DNA of 8,939 nt from Sphingomonadales bacterium (GCA_028868335.1 JAGWUU010000126.1:1-8939), one strand, 5' to 3'; counted from the stretch's first letter, positions 1 through 6,041 are shown. The notes: generated by a model not told the origin, from the sequence alone. Numbers and translations: made by a program.

Positions 1-114
1 CTCGCCGGAGTCACCTTGCCGGCGACGATCGGCGGCTCGCTCTACCTCAGCGGCTGCGATCTCGCCGGAGTCACCTTGCCGGCGACGATCGGCGGCTCGC
101 TCTACCTCAGCGGC
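1..114 (+). repeat. 60-bp tandem direct repeat (two copies visible)
   Basis: Bases 1-60 and 61-114 are identical over 54 bases; the second copy diverges only at its last six bases (115-120), where the repeat array ends. The period is exactly 20 codons and stays in frame with the coding region. Perfect identity, including synonymous positions, points to recent duplication. The array probably continues upstream of the window. Confidence 0.95.
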
Positions 115-354
115 GCAACAAATCAGGACTCGACTCAATGGTGGCAGGAGCATGGCGAGACAACCAAGCGCCGTTGCATCGCCGTTTGCACCAAGGATGG
201 ATATGCGCTGATTCAGACCGATACCGACCGGTTCTTTGCCGGTTGCCGCTCCAACTTCACCCGCAAGCAAGCGCTGGCGCATTGGGGTAAACGTACCGAC
301 GCGCGCGCGCAGTTGTTCATTGCGGCAATCGCGGCGAGCGAGCTTCCGGCATGA
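1..354 (+). CDS. C-terminal part of a phage repeat (LRR-like beta-solenoid) protein, 5' truncated
   Basis: The reading frame is open from the first base, so the gene begins upstream of the window; the TTG at 16 lies inside a repeat and is not a credible start. The visible 117 residues start with two copies of a 20-residue repeat (LAGVTLPATIGGSLYLSGCD type), a pattern of LP-x-x-IGGSL-x-L-x-G like the leucine-rich-repeat-like arrays of some phage hypothetical proteins. A non-repetitive C-terminal domain of about 80 residues follows, with WWQEHGE, TKRRCIAV, a TDTDRFFAGCRS stretch and ALAHWG. From memory, similar tails close other phage repeat proteins of this kind. The number of missing repeats is unknown. 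Function is unknown; the solenoid suggests a binding surface, which is inference. Its stop overlaps the next start (ATGA, 351-354). Confidence 0.75.
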   Translation, partial: LAGVTLPATIGGSLYLSGCDLAGVTLPATIGGSLYLSGATNQDSTQWWQEHGETTKRRCIAVCTKDGYALIQTDTDRFFAGCRSNFTRKQALAHWGKRTDARAQLFIAAIAASELPA

Positions 355-572
355 CCGCGATCCGCCGCATCTTCGCCACAGCCGGACGCCAGCCGTGCCC
401 CGGCAAGGTCAAGCCGATGGACCCACGCGAGCAGGCCGCGCTTGATGAGCTGCGGCGGCGCGGGGCGTTTGATCGGTATTTCGCATCCCCCGCAGCCTCC
501 GGCGCTTCATCCGCGCCTGCAACATCCGCGACGGCCTCGGAGGCGGGCCGTCGCACGGGACGCGCGTCGTGA
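351..572 (+). CDS. Small phage hypothetical protein (73 aa)
   Basis: I do not recognise this family. The ATG at 351 overlaps the stop of the preceding gene (ATGA) and the stop overlaps the next start (GTGA, 569-572), so it sits in an unbroken translationally coupled string. The N-terminal 22 residues are basic. A second in-frame ATG at 417 has an AAGG eight bases upstream and would give a 51-residue protein starting MDPREQAALDELRRRGAFDR, which looks more like a normal N-terminus. The C-terminal half is a low-complexity Ala/Ser/Thr tail ending in Arg-rich residues. The coupling favours 351, the local motif favours 417, and I cannot decide between them. No function can be assigned. Confidence 0.6.
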   Translation: MTAIRRIFATAGRQPCPGKVKPMDPREQAALDELRRRGAFDRYFASPAASGASSAPATSATASEAGRRTGRAS

Positions 573-916
573 CCGCGCAGGACGTCTCCCGGCCCCAGGA
601 AGGTTTCTATCGCCACCGCCTGTCCGGGCGCTCGGTCGTGGTCGGCGTCCGCATCCACTACGGCCCGCCGCTCGATCCAGTGACCGGCGAGGAACTGGAC
701 CGCTCGTGGCGCTGGCAAAGTGAAGTCAACGGCGATCCTTATGCCGATTTTGACAGAATTTGGCCGGGATGCACCGGTGATCCGATCACCGAGGCGGAAT
801 ACCGGAACTACTGCAACCGCCAGCGCTGGGCGCGCGAGCACGCGCCGGAGAGTTCCTATGCTGAGCCGGGTCGCAGGCATGATCCGCTTTCGTCGGCAAC
901 CCCGCTTCCGTTTTGA
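569..916 (+). CDS. Conserved-type phage hypothetical protein (115 aa)
   Basis: The GTG start at 569 overlaps the stop of the preceding gene (GTGA). The protein is compact and soluble, with VRIHYGPPLDPVTGEELDRS (residues about 27-46) followed by a Trp-rich part (SWRWQSEVNG) and then GDPITEAEYRNYCNRQRWA and REHAPE. The combination of a 'GPP-DP-TGE' motif with 'PITEAEY' and 'WAREHAP' is familiar from small hypothetical proteins of alphaproteobacterial prophages near recombination genes. This is recalled and was not searched. No catalytic motif, signal peptide or membrane segment is visible. Stop TGA at 914-916; the next gene's Shine-Dalgarno begins two bases later, so both are surely on the same transcript. 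Function unknown. Confidence 0.75.
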   Translation: MTAQDVSRPQEGFYRHRLSGRSVVVGVRIHYGPPLDPVTGEELDRSWRWQSEVNGDPYADFDRIWPGCTGDPITEAEYRNYCNRQRWAREHAPESSYAEPGRRHDPLSSATPLPF

Positions 917-928
917 TGGAGAAAACCA

Positions 929-1789
929 ATGGCAACCAAACCGATCTTCGATGACGTCCCAGCATGGCCTGGCGAGAATGTGAGCGCACCGGCTCCGCGC
1001 GATCACAACAAGCCGCCGCTGGATGAGTTGATCCCGCTCGAGTTCCGCGAAAAGCTGACCGAGGACCGACCTGACTTCCTGCAGAAGGTGGCCGACCTGG
1101 TTGATGCTGCCGAACGCGCCAAGGCCGAGGACGACGATACACTGGGCCGCTGCGGCGACCTGGTCAAAGCTTACCGCGCCGCGATCGGTCACATCGAGGC
1201 AAAGCACAAGGAGATGAAGCAGCCCTTCCTCGACGGCGGCAGGCTGGTCGATGCCGAACGCAAGATGCTCATCGGCCCGGTCGAGGATGCCAAGCGCAAG
1301 GTCGAGGGTATCGCCAACACCTATGTCGCGAGGAAGGATGCCGAGGCCCGCGCCGAACGCGCCCGGATCGAAGCTGAACAGCGCGCCGCCGCTGAAGCTG
1401 CCGCCAAGGCCGAGCGCGAGCGTGAAGAGGTTGAACGCGCCGCAGAGCGCGCCGCGCTTGCTGCTGCGACCGCCGATGAACGCGCCGCCGCCGATGCCCA
1501 CGCTGCCGAGGCCGCGCGCAAGGCCGAGGAAGCCATGGCCGCCGCCGCGTTGGCTCCCGCCATTCCTGACAAGCCCGAGCCGATCTGCTCCGATGCCGGG
1601 GCCACCGTGTCGGGCAAGCGGGAATGGAAGGCCGAGGTCACCGACTACGAGATCGCCTTCATCGCCGTGGCCGACGACGAGAATGTCCGTGCCGCGATCG
1701 ACAAGGCCATCGCCCGCCGGGTCCGCGCCGGTTCGCGCAAGATCGATGGCGTCCGCATCTGGCCCGTCGCCAAGGCTAATTTCACATGA
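929..1789 (+). CDS. Ala/Glu/Arg-rich coiled-coil phage protein of the recombination locus (286 aa)
   Basis: The ATG at 929 follows a clear GGAGA (918-922). An N-terminal helical region (residues about 25-130, DHNKPPLDELIPLEF onward) leads into a long, highly charged coiled coil (about 130-210) made of Ala, Glu and Arg with almost no hydrophobic core beyond Ala and Val. A short Pro-rich linker follows, then a compact C-terminal domain (about 228-286) starting KREWKAEVTDYE and ending in an R-A-G-S-R-K-I-D-G-V-R-I-W segment. Proteins with this layout and C-terminus often lie beside recT in alphaproteobacterial prophages. Their role is not established; accessory work in annealing or exonuclease control is possible and is inference. 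The next gene starts within 12 bases. Because of the coiled coil, strong similarity hits to unrelated helical proteins would be misleading. Confidence 0.8.
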   Translation: MATKPIFDDVPAWPGENVSAPAPRDHNKPPLDELIPLEFREKLTEDRPDFLQKVADLVDAAERAKAEDDDTLGRCGDLVKAYRAAIGHIEAKHKEMKQPFLDGGRLVDAERKMLIGPVEDAKRKVEGIANTYVARKDAEARAERARIEAEQRAAAEAAAKAEREREEVERAAERAALAAATADERAAADAHAAEAARKAEEAMAAAALAPAIPDKPEPICSDAGATVSGKREWKAEVTDYEIAFIAVADDENVRAAIDKAIARRVRAGSRKIDGVRIWPVAKANFT

Positions 1790-1800
1790 GGAGAACAACG

Positions 1801-2010
1801 ATGCCCCAGTTCATCCAGTGCCGTTTCGGCCCGCTCGATACCCGCCGCTACACCTATCTCAACGACGGCGATCCGGTGATCGTCGGTGACATGGTCAAGG
1901 TGCCCGATGCCCGCGATCCGACCGCGTGGAAGCGCGTCGAGGTCATGGCAGTTGATGTCGCGGAGCCGAGTTTCGCGTGCCGCAGCATTCTCGGGAAAAT
2001 CGAGGAATAA
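1801..2010 (+). CDS. Small phage hypothetical protein (69 aa)
   Basis: I prefer the ATG at 1801 because AGGAG (1789-1793) lies seven bases upstream. An in-frame ATG at 1786 overlaps the previous stop, but it would put that Shine-Dalgarno inside the gene. The protein is short and beta-rich by appearance: MPQFIQCRFGPLDTRRYTYL, then a GDPVIVGDMVKVPDARD segment typical of a small beta-barrel (SH3/OB-like) turn, and a C-terminal half with WKRVEVMAVDV. The fold suggestion is weak and rests on strand-turn pattern only. It sits directly upstream of the HNH insertion and the RecT gene, so it probably belonged to the same recombination operon before the insertion. Function unknown. Confidence 0.7.
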   Translation: MPQFIQCRFGPLDTRRYTYLNDGDPVIVGDMVKVPDARDPTAWKRVEVMAVDVAEPSFACRSILGKIEE

Positions 2011-2011
2011 G

Positions 2012-2581
2012 ATGATTGGGAAGCCACACCCTTCGGCGGACGAATTGCGCGCCCTCTTGGATTATAGTCCAAGCAGTGGGGTCTTAATCTGGCGTGCTCG
2101 CCACAAAGGAATGACACTGTGCGGTCGTCCCGTGAGCGCCCTGAACAGGCTCAACAATTGGAATGCGATCCACGCTGGCTCTGTAGCCGGAGGGGTTGGC
2201 AATCACGGCTATATTCAAGTCGGATTTGCTGGCTGCAGATACATGGCCCACCGGATCGCTTGGGCAATATATCATGGCGCTTGGCCGGAAGATCAAATTG
2301 ATCACATCAACCAAGATAGAACTGACAACCGAATTTTGAATCTCCGGTCGGTCAGCCAGACTGAAAATTCCCGAAATGCTAAAATGCCCAAGAACAACAC
2401 CAGTGGGTTCACTGGCATTGGTTGGCACAAGCGCGATCAGAAGTGGGCTGCGTACATCTGTTGCGACGGCCGACAACGCTCTCTCGGCTGTTTCCACGAC
2501 CTCAACGACGCGATCGCAGTCCGCAAGGCTGCTGAGCGCGCCGCCAATTTCCACGTAAATCACGGAAGGAAGAAAGCATGA
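2012..2581 (+). CDS. HNH endonuclease with C-terminal AP2 DNA-binding domain (189 aa)
   Basis: This is a double-strand DNA nuclease of the free-standing homing type. The HNH_3 core spans about residues 66-122: HGYIQV, then AHRIAW (H80), then DQIDHINQDRTDN (D97, H98, N106) and RILNLR (N110), ending in a QTENSRN helix. An AP2-like DNA-binding domain follows at about 130-180, with SGFTGIGWHKRDQKWAAYI and a LGCFHDLNDAIAV stretch. All expected metal-binding positions are present, so it appears intact. The ATG at 2012 follows GAGGAA (2002-2007), and the stop overlaps the recT start (ATGA). By eye its base composition is lower in GC than that of both neighbours, with many A/T-ending codons such as aat, aaa, ata and ttg. 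This fits insertion into the operon between the 69-aa gene and recT. Confidence 0.93.
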   Translation: MIGKPHPSADELRALLDYSPSSGVLIWRARHKGMTLCGRPVSALNRLNNWNAIHAGSVAGGVGNHGYIQVGFAGCRYMAHRIAWAIYHGAWPEDQIDHINQDRTDNRILNLRSVSQTENSRNAKMPKNNTSGFTGIGWHKRDQKWAAYICCDGRQRSLGCFHDLNDAIAVRKAAERAANFHVNHGRKKA

Positions 2582-3852
2582 ATGCCCCTGCCAATGTGCC
2601 TGCGCCCAGGCGCGAGATTGCCCCGATTGAAGCGCTCAAGAACACCGTCGCCAGCAAGGCAGACGAGTTCAAGGCCGTCCTGCCCGCGCACATCTCGATC
2701 GAGAAGTTCCAGCGCACCATCGCCACCGCCGCGATCCAGAACCCCAAGCTGCTCGAATGCGACCGCAAGAGCCTGCTGATGGCGGCGATGAAGTCCGCCA
2801 ACGATGGTTTGCTACCCGATGGCCGCGAGGCCGCGCTGGTCCCGTTCAAGGTCAACCGCAAGGTCGATGGCGAATGGCAGAGCTGGTGGGAGGTCCAATA
2901 CATGCCGATGGCATGGGGCCTTCGAAAGAAGGTGCTCCAGTCCGGCGAAGTCATCAGCCTCGAAACCGGCGTGGTCTACAAGGCCGAGGTCGAGAGCGGC
3001 CACTTCATCTACGAAATCGGCATGGACCCGCCGATGCGCTATCGGCCCAAGCTCGACCTGACCACCGAGGAAACGGCGGACGATCAGATCGTGGTCGCGT
3101 TCTCGATCGCACGGCTCAAGAACCCCTCGGGCGGAGAGCCCTACTGGTCGGTCGAAGTGGTCCGCCGCTTCGAAATCGACAAGATCAGGCAGATGAGCCA
3201 GACCGGCGCGGTTGGCAGGACCGATCCGCGCACCAAGCGCCCGATCGACCCCAAGGGCCCCTGGGTAGACTGGTTCCCGGGTATGGCCGAGAAGACCGCA
3301 CTTCGCCAGCACACCAAGGTTCTGCCGCAATCCGGCGACCTGATGCAGGCGATCAGCAACGACGACGAGGAAGAGGCTCGGGCGCGCGGCGCGGCGCGGC
3401 TGCTTGAGGTCGAGCCGGAAGCGCCGGTTGCCCTGCCGTCACGCGATGAACTGTCCGGCGACGACGAAAAGGTCGACCCCGATACCGGCGAAATCGTCGA
3501 CGAACCGGCCCGCGATCCCGCCACTGGCATGACGCAGGTCGATGAAGCCACGGCGCGCGCGCTCGATGCGGGCAATGACGGCACCCTGTCCGACGACAAC
3601 CCCACCGCTGCCGAAGGTCCCGCCGACGAACAGCGCGGCGAGCAGCACTACGACGACAAGCCGGTCTGGTGGGCGAAGGTCCAGTGGGTCCGCGATCAAG
3701 CGCCCAGGGCGAAGAACAAGCAGCAGCTCAAGGACGTGGACGATGAATATGTCATGCATCGCGCCAATCTGCCCGACGATGTGATCGCCGAACTGGACGC
3801 GCTGATCGCGAACCGGCGGCGGGAACTGACCAAGACGCAGGAGCAAGTGTGA
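2578..3852 (+). CDS. recT: RecT-family single-strand annealing recombinase with long C-terminal extension (424 aa)
   Basis: RecT proteins bind single-stranded DNA and anneal complementary strands in phage recombination. The family core covers about residues 15-258: a helical start (FKAVLPAHISIEKFQRTIAT), NPKLLECDRKSLLMAAMKSA, the characteristic QYMPMAWGLRKKVLQSGEV (about 107-125), YEIGMDPPMRYRP, and the closing WFPGMAEKTALRQHTKVLP (about 232-250). The core resembles classic RecT, but the whole is long. An acidic, probably disordered linker (about 261-360, containing DPDTGEIVDEP) leads to a small Trp-rich helical domain (about 361-415, VWWAKVQWVRDQ). No RecE/YqaJ exonuclease lies nearby, so the partner is elsewhere or absent. 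GGAAGGA (2564-2570) is the Shine-Dalgarno and lies inside the HNH gene tail. The stop overlaps the next start (TGATG, 3850-3854). Confidence 0.95.
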   Translation: MNAPANVPAPRREIAPIEALKNTVASKADEFKAVLPAHISIEKFQRTIATAAIQNPKLLECDRKSLLMAAMKSANDGLLPDGREAALVPFKVNRKVDGEWQSWWEVQYMPMAWGLRKKVLQSGEVISLETGVVYKAEVESGHFIYEIGMDPPMRYRPKLDLTTEETADDQIVVAFSIARLKNPSGGEPYWSVEVVRRFEIDKIRQMSQTGAVGRTDPRTKRPIDPKGPWVDWFPGMAEKTALRQHTKVLPQSGDLMQAISNDDEEEARARGAARLLEVEPEAPVALPSRDELSGDDEKVDPDTGEIVDEPARDPATGMTQVDEATARALDAGNDGTLSDDNPTAAEGPADEQRGEQHYDDKPVWWAKVQWVRDQAPRAKNKQQLKDVDDEYVMHRANLPDDVIAELDALIANRRRELTKTQEQV

Positions 3853-5174
3853 TGGCTAAATACAAACTCAAGCCGGAGCATGAAGCCCGCTTTCCCGAGT
3901 GGAGGGACCGCTGGATCGCCAACGCGATGTCAACCGAGGCGATGACGGAGGATGATCGCGATATTTGCCGCCAGGCCGTGCTCGGCATGTATGAGGCTGC
4001 GAAGTTGCCGCCGCCAAAGCATATCGTATTCGTTCAGAGTCCGTTCGTGCTGGCCTTCGCGGGGGGATTCGCGGCGTCGATCTGGCATCGAAGCAGGGAT
4101 GCCACCAGGGCTGCCACCGAGGCTGCCACCAGGGCTGCCACCGAGGCTGCCACCGAGGCTGCCACCAGGGCTGCCACCGAGGCTGCCACCTGGGCTGCCA
4201 CCAGGGATGCCACCAGGGATGCCACCGAGGCTGCCGCCTGGGATGCCACCAGGGCTGCCACCGAGGCTGCCGCCTGGGCTGCCACCAGGGCTGCCACCGA
4301 GGCTGCCACCAGGGCTGCCACCTGGGCTGCCACCAGGGATGCCACCGAGGCTGCCGCCTGGGCTGCCACCAGGGATGCCACCGAGGCTGCCACCAGGGCT
4401 GCCACCAGGGCTGCCACCGAGGCTGCCGGTCTCTCGAAGTGGTATGTCGTGCCAGCAGATATGCGGAAACTCGCCTGCGAACTCAGAGTCGGAGACTTTG
4501 GCCTGCAATGCGCCGCCAATGCTTATCGCATGTGGTCGGGGGGGAACCAGTGGGGCGGTTATGATGCCTATCTGTCGTTCTTCCAAGACGTAGCCCAACT
4601 GCCTCTAGACTACAGTGCTTACAACCACTGGCGAGCGCTGGCAGAACATTCCGGTCCACGCATCATGCATCCCGATTTCTGCATGATCTCGGATCGGCCC
4701 GAAGTATTGACCGTGGACGCCGAAGATCGTCCGCATGGCGAGGCCGGGCCGTTCTGCCGCTGGCGCGACGGCTCGGCGCTCTATTCATGGCATGGCGCGC
4801 GCGTCCCGGCGCGATGGATCGAGAATCGGGCCACTCTCGATCCGGCAGAGGTGCTGAAGGAACAGAATGTCGAACTTCGCGCTGCCGGTGCATCAATCGT
4901 CGGTTGGCCCAAAATGCTTTCAGTCTTGAAGGCCAAGGTCATCGACGACAGCGGTTCACCCGACATCGGCCAACTCATCGAACTGAAGCTGCCGGGACTG
5001 CGCGAAGCAGGTCGGTTTCTCAAGGCTGAATGTCCGCGCAATGGGATCATCTGCGAAGGCGTCCCGCTCGTGTCCGACATCGACGGCCTGCCGATCAACA
5101 CCGCGCTCGCGGCCCAGGCATGGCGCGTGGGTGACCCTCAGTCCGAATATTGCCATCCACCGGTTCGCACCTGA
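3852..5174 (+). CDS. DUF6745-like phage protein with a 28-unit Ala-rich tetrapeptide insertion (440 aa)
   Basis: I chose ATG 3852, which overlaps the recT stop (TGATG); a GTG three bases earlier is possible. Three parts are visible. Residues 1-81 are a helical N-terminus with EWRDRWIANAMS and a PPPKHIVFVQSPFVLAFAGG stretch. Residues 82-193 are 28 consecutive tetrapeptides of the form [R/E/W]-[A/D]-A-[T/A]. Residues 194-440 form a compact domain with LSFFQDVAQLPL, a MISDRPEVLTVD strand, HGEAGPFCRWRDGSALYSWH (295-314) and a C-terminus TALAAQAWRVGDPQSEY. The order 'DRP-x-x-L, HG-x-x-GP, W-x-DG, Y-x-WHG-x-x-VP' matches what I recall of DUF6745 proteins, which occur near leucine-rich-repeat proteins in several bacteria. 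Biochemical function is unknown. No signal peptide is seen; the VFVQSPFVLAFAGGFAA segment is moderately hydrophobic but short. Confidence 0.85.
   Translation: MAKYKLKPEHEARFPEWRDRWIANAMSTEAMTEDDRDICRQAVLGMYEAAKLPPPKHIVFVQSPFVLAFAGGFAASIWHRSRDATRAATEAATRAATEAATEAATRAATEAATWAATRDATRDATEAAAWDATRAATEAAAWAATRAATEAATRAATWAATRDATEAAAWAATRDATEAATRAATRAATEAAGLSKWYVVPADMRKLACELRVGDFGLQCAANAYRMWSGGNQWGGYDAYLSFFQDVAQLPLDYSAYNHWRALAEHSGPRIMHPDFCMISDRPEVLTVDAEDRPHGEAGPFCRWRDGSALYSWHGARVPARWIENRATLDPAEVLKEQNVELRAAGASIVGWPKMLSVLKAKVIDDSGSPDIGQLIELKLPGLREAGRFLKAECPRNGIICEGVPLVSDIDGLPINTALAAQAWRVGDPQSEYCHPPVRT
4095..4430 (+). repeat. 12-bp tandem repeat, 28 units, coding tetrapeptides
   Basis: Units of the form AGG/GAG/TGG + GCT/GAT + GCC + ACC/GCC run without a break or frame change from 4095 to 4430 (the last ends in GGT). 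First positions are Arg 13, Glu 10 and Trp 5 times; Asp replaces Ala at the second position in six units. The three GCC-for-ACC units are all Glu units followed by a Trp unit. Apart from these switches, every unit has the same bases, including synonymous third positions, so the array looks recently expanded at the DNA level. Arg is always AGG, while CGC/CGG dominate elsewhere in the window. No frame contains a stop across the array on either strand. Confidence 0.97.
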
Positions 5175-5195
5175 ACCAAATCAAGGAGACTACGC

Positions 5196-5543
5196 ATGAA
5201 AAAGATCATCGGCGCACAGGGCGAGATCACCATCGTTCAGATTGACGCTATCCCGGAAGGCATCGTGTCGAAGCCTGTCGAGCGCATCGCGAAGGGCTGG
5301 ATCATCAGCCACTCGGAAAGCGGTCATCACCACCTTTTGACCGGCGGCGAGGTCATGGAGCGCACCGACAAGGTGCCTGCCGGAATGCAGGTACTTTACG
5401 CGATCCTTGATGCGCCTGCCGCGCTGATCCAGGACGCCGCCGTACCGCATGGTGGTTACGACCTGCCAGCGGGTTTTTTCGAGTTTCGCATATCTCGCGA
5501 GTACGATCCGTTTGCCGAACAGGCGCGCCGGGTTGCCGACTAA
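5196..5543 (+). CDS. Small phage hypothetical protein with HSESGHHH motif (115 aa)
   Basis: The ATG at 5196 follows a strong AAGGAG (5183-5188). The sequence begins MKKIIGAQGEITIVQIDAI, continues through KGWIISHSESGHHHLLTGG (residues about 33-51) and ends with a FEFRISREYDPFAEQARRV segment. The histidine cluster H-S-E-S-G-H-H-H resembles a cupin-like or other metal-binding beta-turn. The protein is beta-rich by appearance, and a small beta-barrel binding a divalent metal is a reasonable but unproven guess. It lies 21 bases after the DUF6745-like gene, probably co-translated in the same operon, and the two may work together. I recall similar small HSE(T/S)GHHH proteins in other phages but cannot name a function. 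Confidence 0.8.
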   Translation: MKKIIGAQGEITIVQIDAIPEGIVSKPVERIAKGWIISHSESGHHHLLTGGEVMERTDKVPAGMQVLYAILDAPAALIQDAAVPHGGYDLPAGFFEFRISREYDPFAEQARRVAD

Positions 5544-5554
5544 TCCACAGAGGG

Positions 5555-5585
5555 CCGGGCGGCGACCGAGAGGACAGCCGCCCGG
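5555..5585 (+). promoter_or_regulatory. Perfect 9-bp hairpin in the ACP leader
   Basis: CCGGGCGGC (5555-5563) and its exact reverse complement GCCGCCCGG (5577-5585) enclose a 13-base loop that contains the Shine-Dalgarno-like GAGAGGA (5568-5574). The stem ends eight bases before the acyl carrier protein ATG (5594). No T-run follows, so a classical intrinsic terminator is unlikely. An RNA element that sets expression of the downstream gene, or an RNA processing site, is more likely. The role is inference; the complementarity is direct. Confidence 0.6.
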
Positions 5586-5593
5586 TAGAGATT

Positions 5594-5872
5594 ATGACCA
5601 CCGCCCGCATCATCACAGCAATGGTCCGCGAACACTGGGGCGCTGACCTCGACGCGCTCCCGACGGGCCTCGATACCCCGATCCGTGACCTGCGCGTCGA
5701 CAGCCTCGACATCGTGGAGCTGGTCATGGCGATCGAGGACGAATTCCAGATCGAGATACCCGATGCCGATATGGAGCTTTTTGGCCCCGACCTGCCCAAT
5801 GGCAAGACCGTCGCCGACCTGGTCGCGCTGGTCGAGGGGAAGGTTGTGGGGAGGGTGGCGCGCCATGCATAA
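5594..5872 (+). CDS. Phage-encoded acyl carrier protein (92 aa)
   Basis: Acyl carrier proteins hold acyl chains as thioesters on a 4'-phosphopantetheine arm added by a holo-ACP synthase. The canonical site is intact: RVDSLDIVELVMAIEDEF (residues about 34-51) with the modified Ser at residue 37, followed by helix III material IEIPDADMELFG and a closing helix TVADLVALVEGKV. Length and acidity match free-standing bacterial ACPs rather than a carrier domain of a larger synthase. The ATG at 5594 has only a weak Shine-Dalgarno (GTAGAG, 5585-5590), while a stronger GAGAGGA sits in the loop of the hairpin just upstream. No lipid or polyketide gene is nearby, so it must use host enzymes or have another role. 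It could act on host lipid supply or as a protein partner; both are inference. Confidence 0.93.
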   Translation: MTTARIITAMVREHWGADLDALPTGLDTPIRDLRVDSLDIVELVMAIEDEFQIEIPDADMELFGPDLPNGKTVADLVALVEGKVVGRVARHA

Positions 5873-6041
5873 GCTCACCTCCCGCGACCTCATCCCCCGG
5901 TTCGCGGTATTCCAATGCACAGCGAGCGCACCGGACGATCACAGTTGCTCCGGCCCTGAGTACGCAGGGCGTACCCTGTGCATCGGGTGGCTGGGGCTTG
6001 TCGTCGAGATCACGCTTGCGGCGAGGAATGATGATGCCTGA
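5865..6041 (+). CDS. Very small phage hypothetical protein (58 aa)
   Basis: The ATG at 5865 overlaps the last codons of the ACP gene (stop 5870-5872), with GGGAGGG (5848-5854) about ten bases upstream. The protein starts MHKLTSRDLIPRFAVFQC, has three Cys residues (18, 28, 39) and ends with a hydrophobic strand, GWLGLVVEITLAARNDDA. The spacing of GWLG-x-V-V-E-I resembles C-terminal strands of other tiny phage proteins in alphaproteobacterial prophages. A longer reading of the same frame, starting inside the ACP gene, is only a shadow. Its stop lies inside the start of the next gene. Function unknown; the gene call rests on overlaps, the Shine-Dalgarno and the fact that it fills an otherwise empty stretch of a dense operon. 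Confidence 0.6.
   Translation: MHKLTSRDLIPRFAVFQCTASAPDDHSCSGPEYAGRTLCIGWLGLVVEITLAARNDDA

Noticed and set aside
317..1798. 493-residue open frame on the - strand
   Set aside because: It is an antisense shadow of four well-supported + strand genes; GC-rich codons keep the opposite frame open. No domain or ribosome site supports it.
4095..4430. CRISPR array
   Set aside because: Repeats are only 12 bp, contiguous, without spacers and strictly in frame with a protein.
3930..4598. - strand frame with a collagen-like Gly-Gly-Ser-Pro pattern, and a + strand Pro-rich frame (PPGLPPRLPP type) over the same place
   Set aside because: Both are other-frame readings of the 12-bp array, which has no stop in any frame. 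Outside the array their sequence has no structure, and the DUF6745-like frame covers the region fully.
5555..5593. Intrinsic terminator before the ACP gene
   Set aside because: The hairpin is perfect but no T-run follows; CCGGTAGAGATT leads directly to the ATG.
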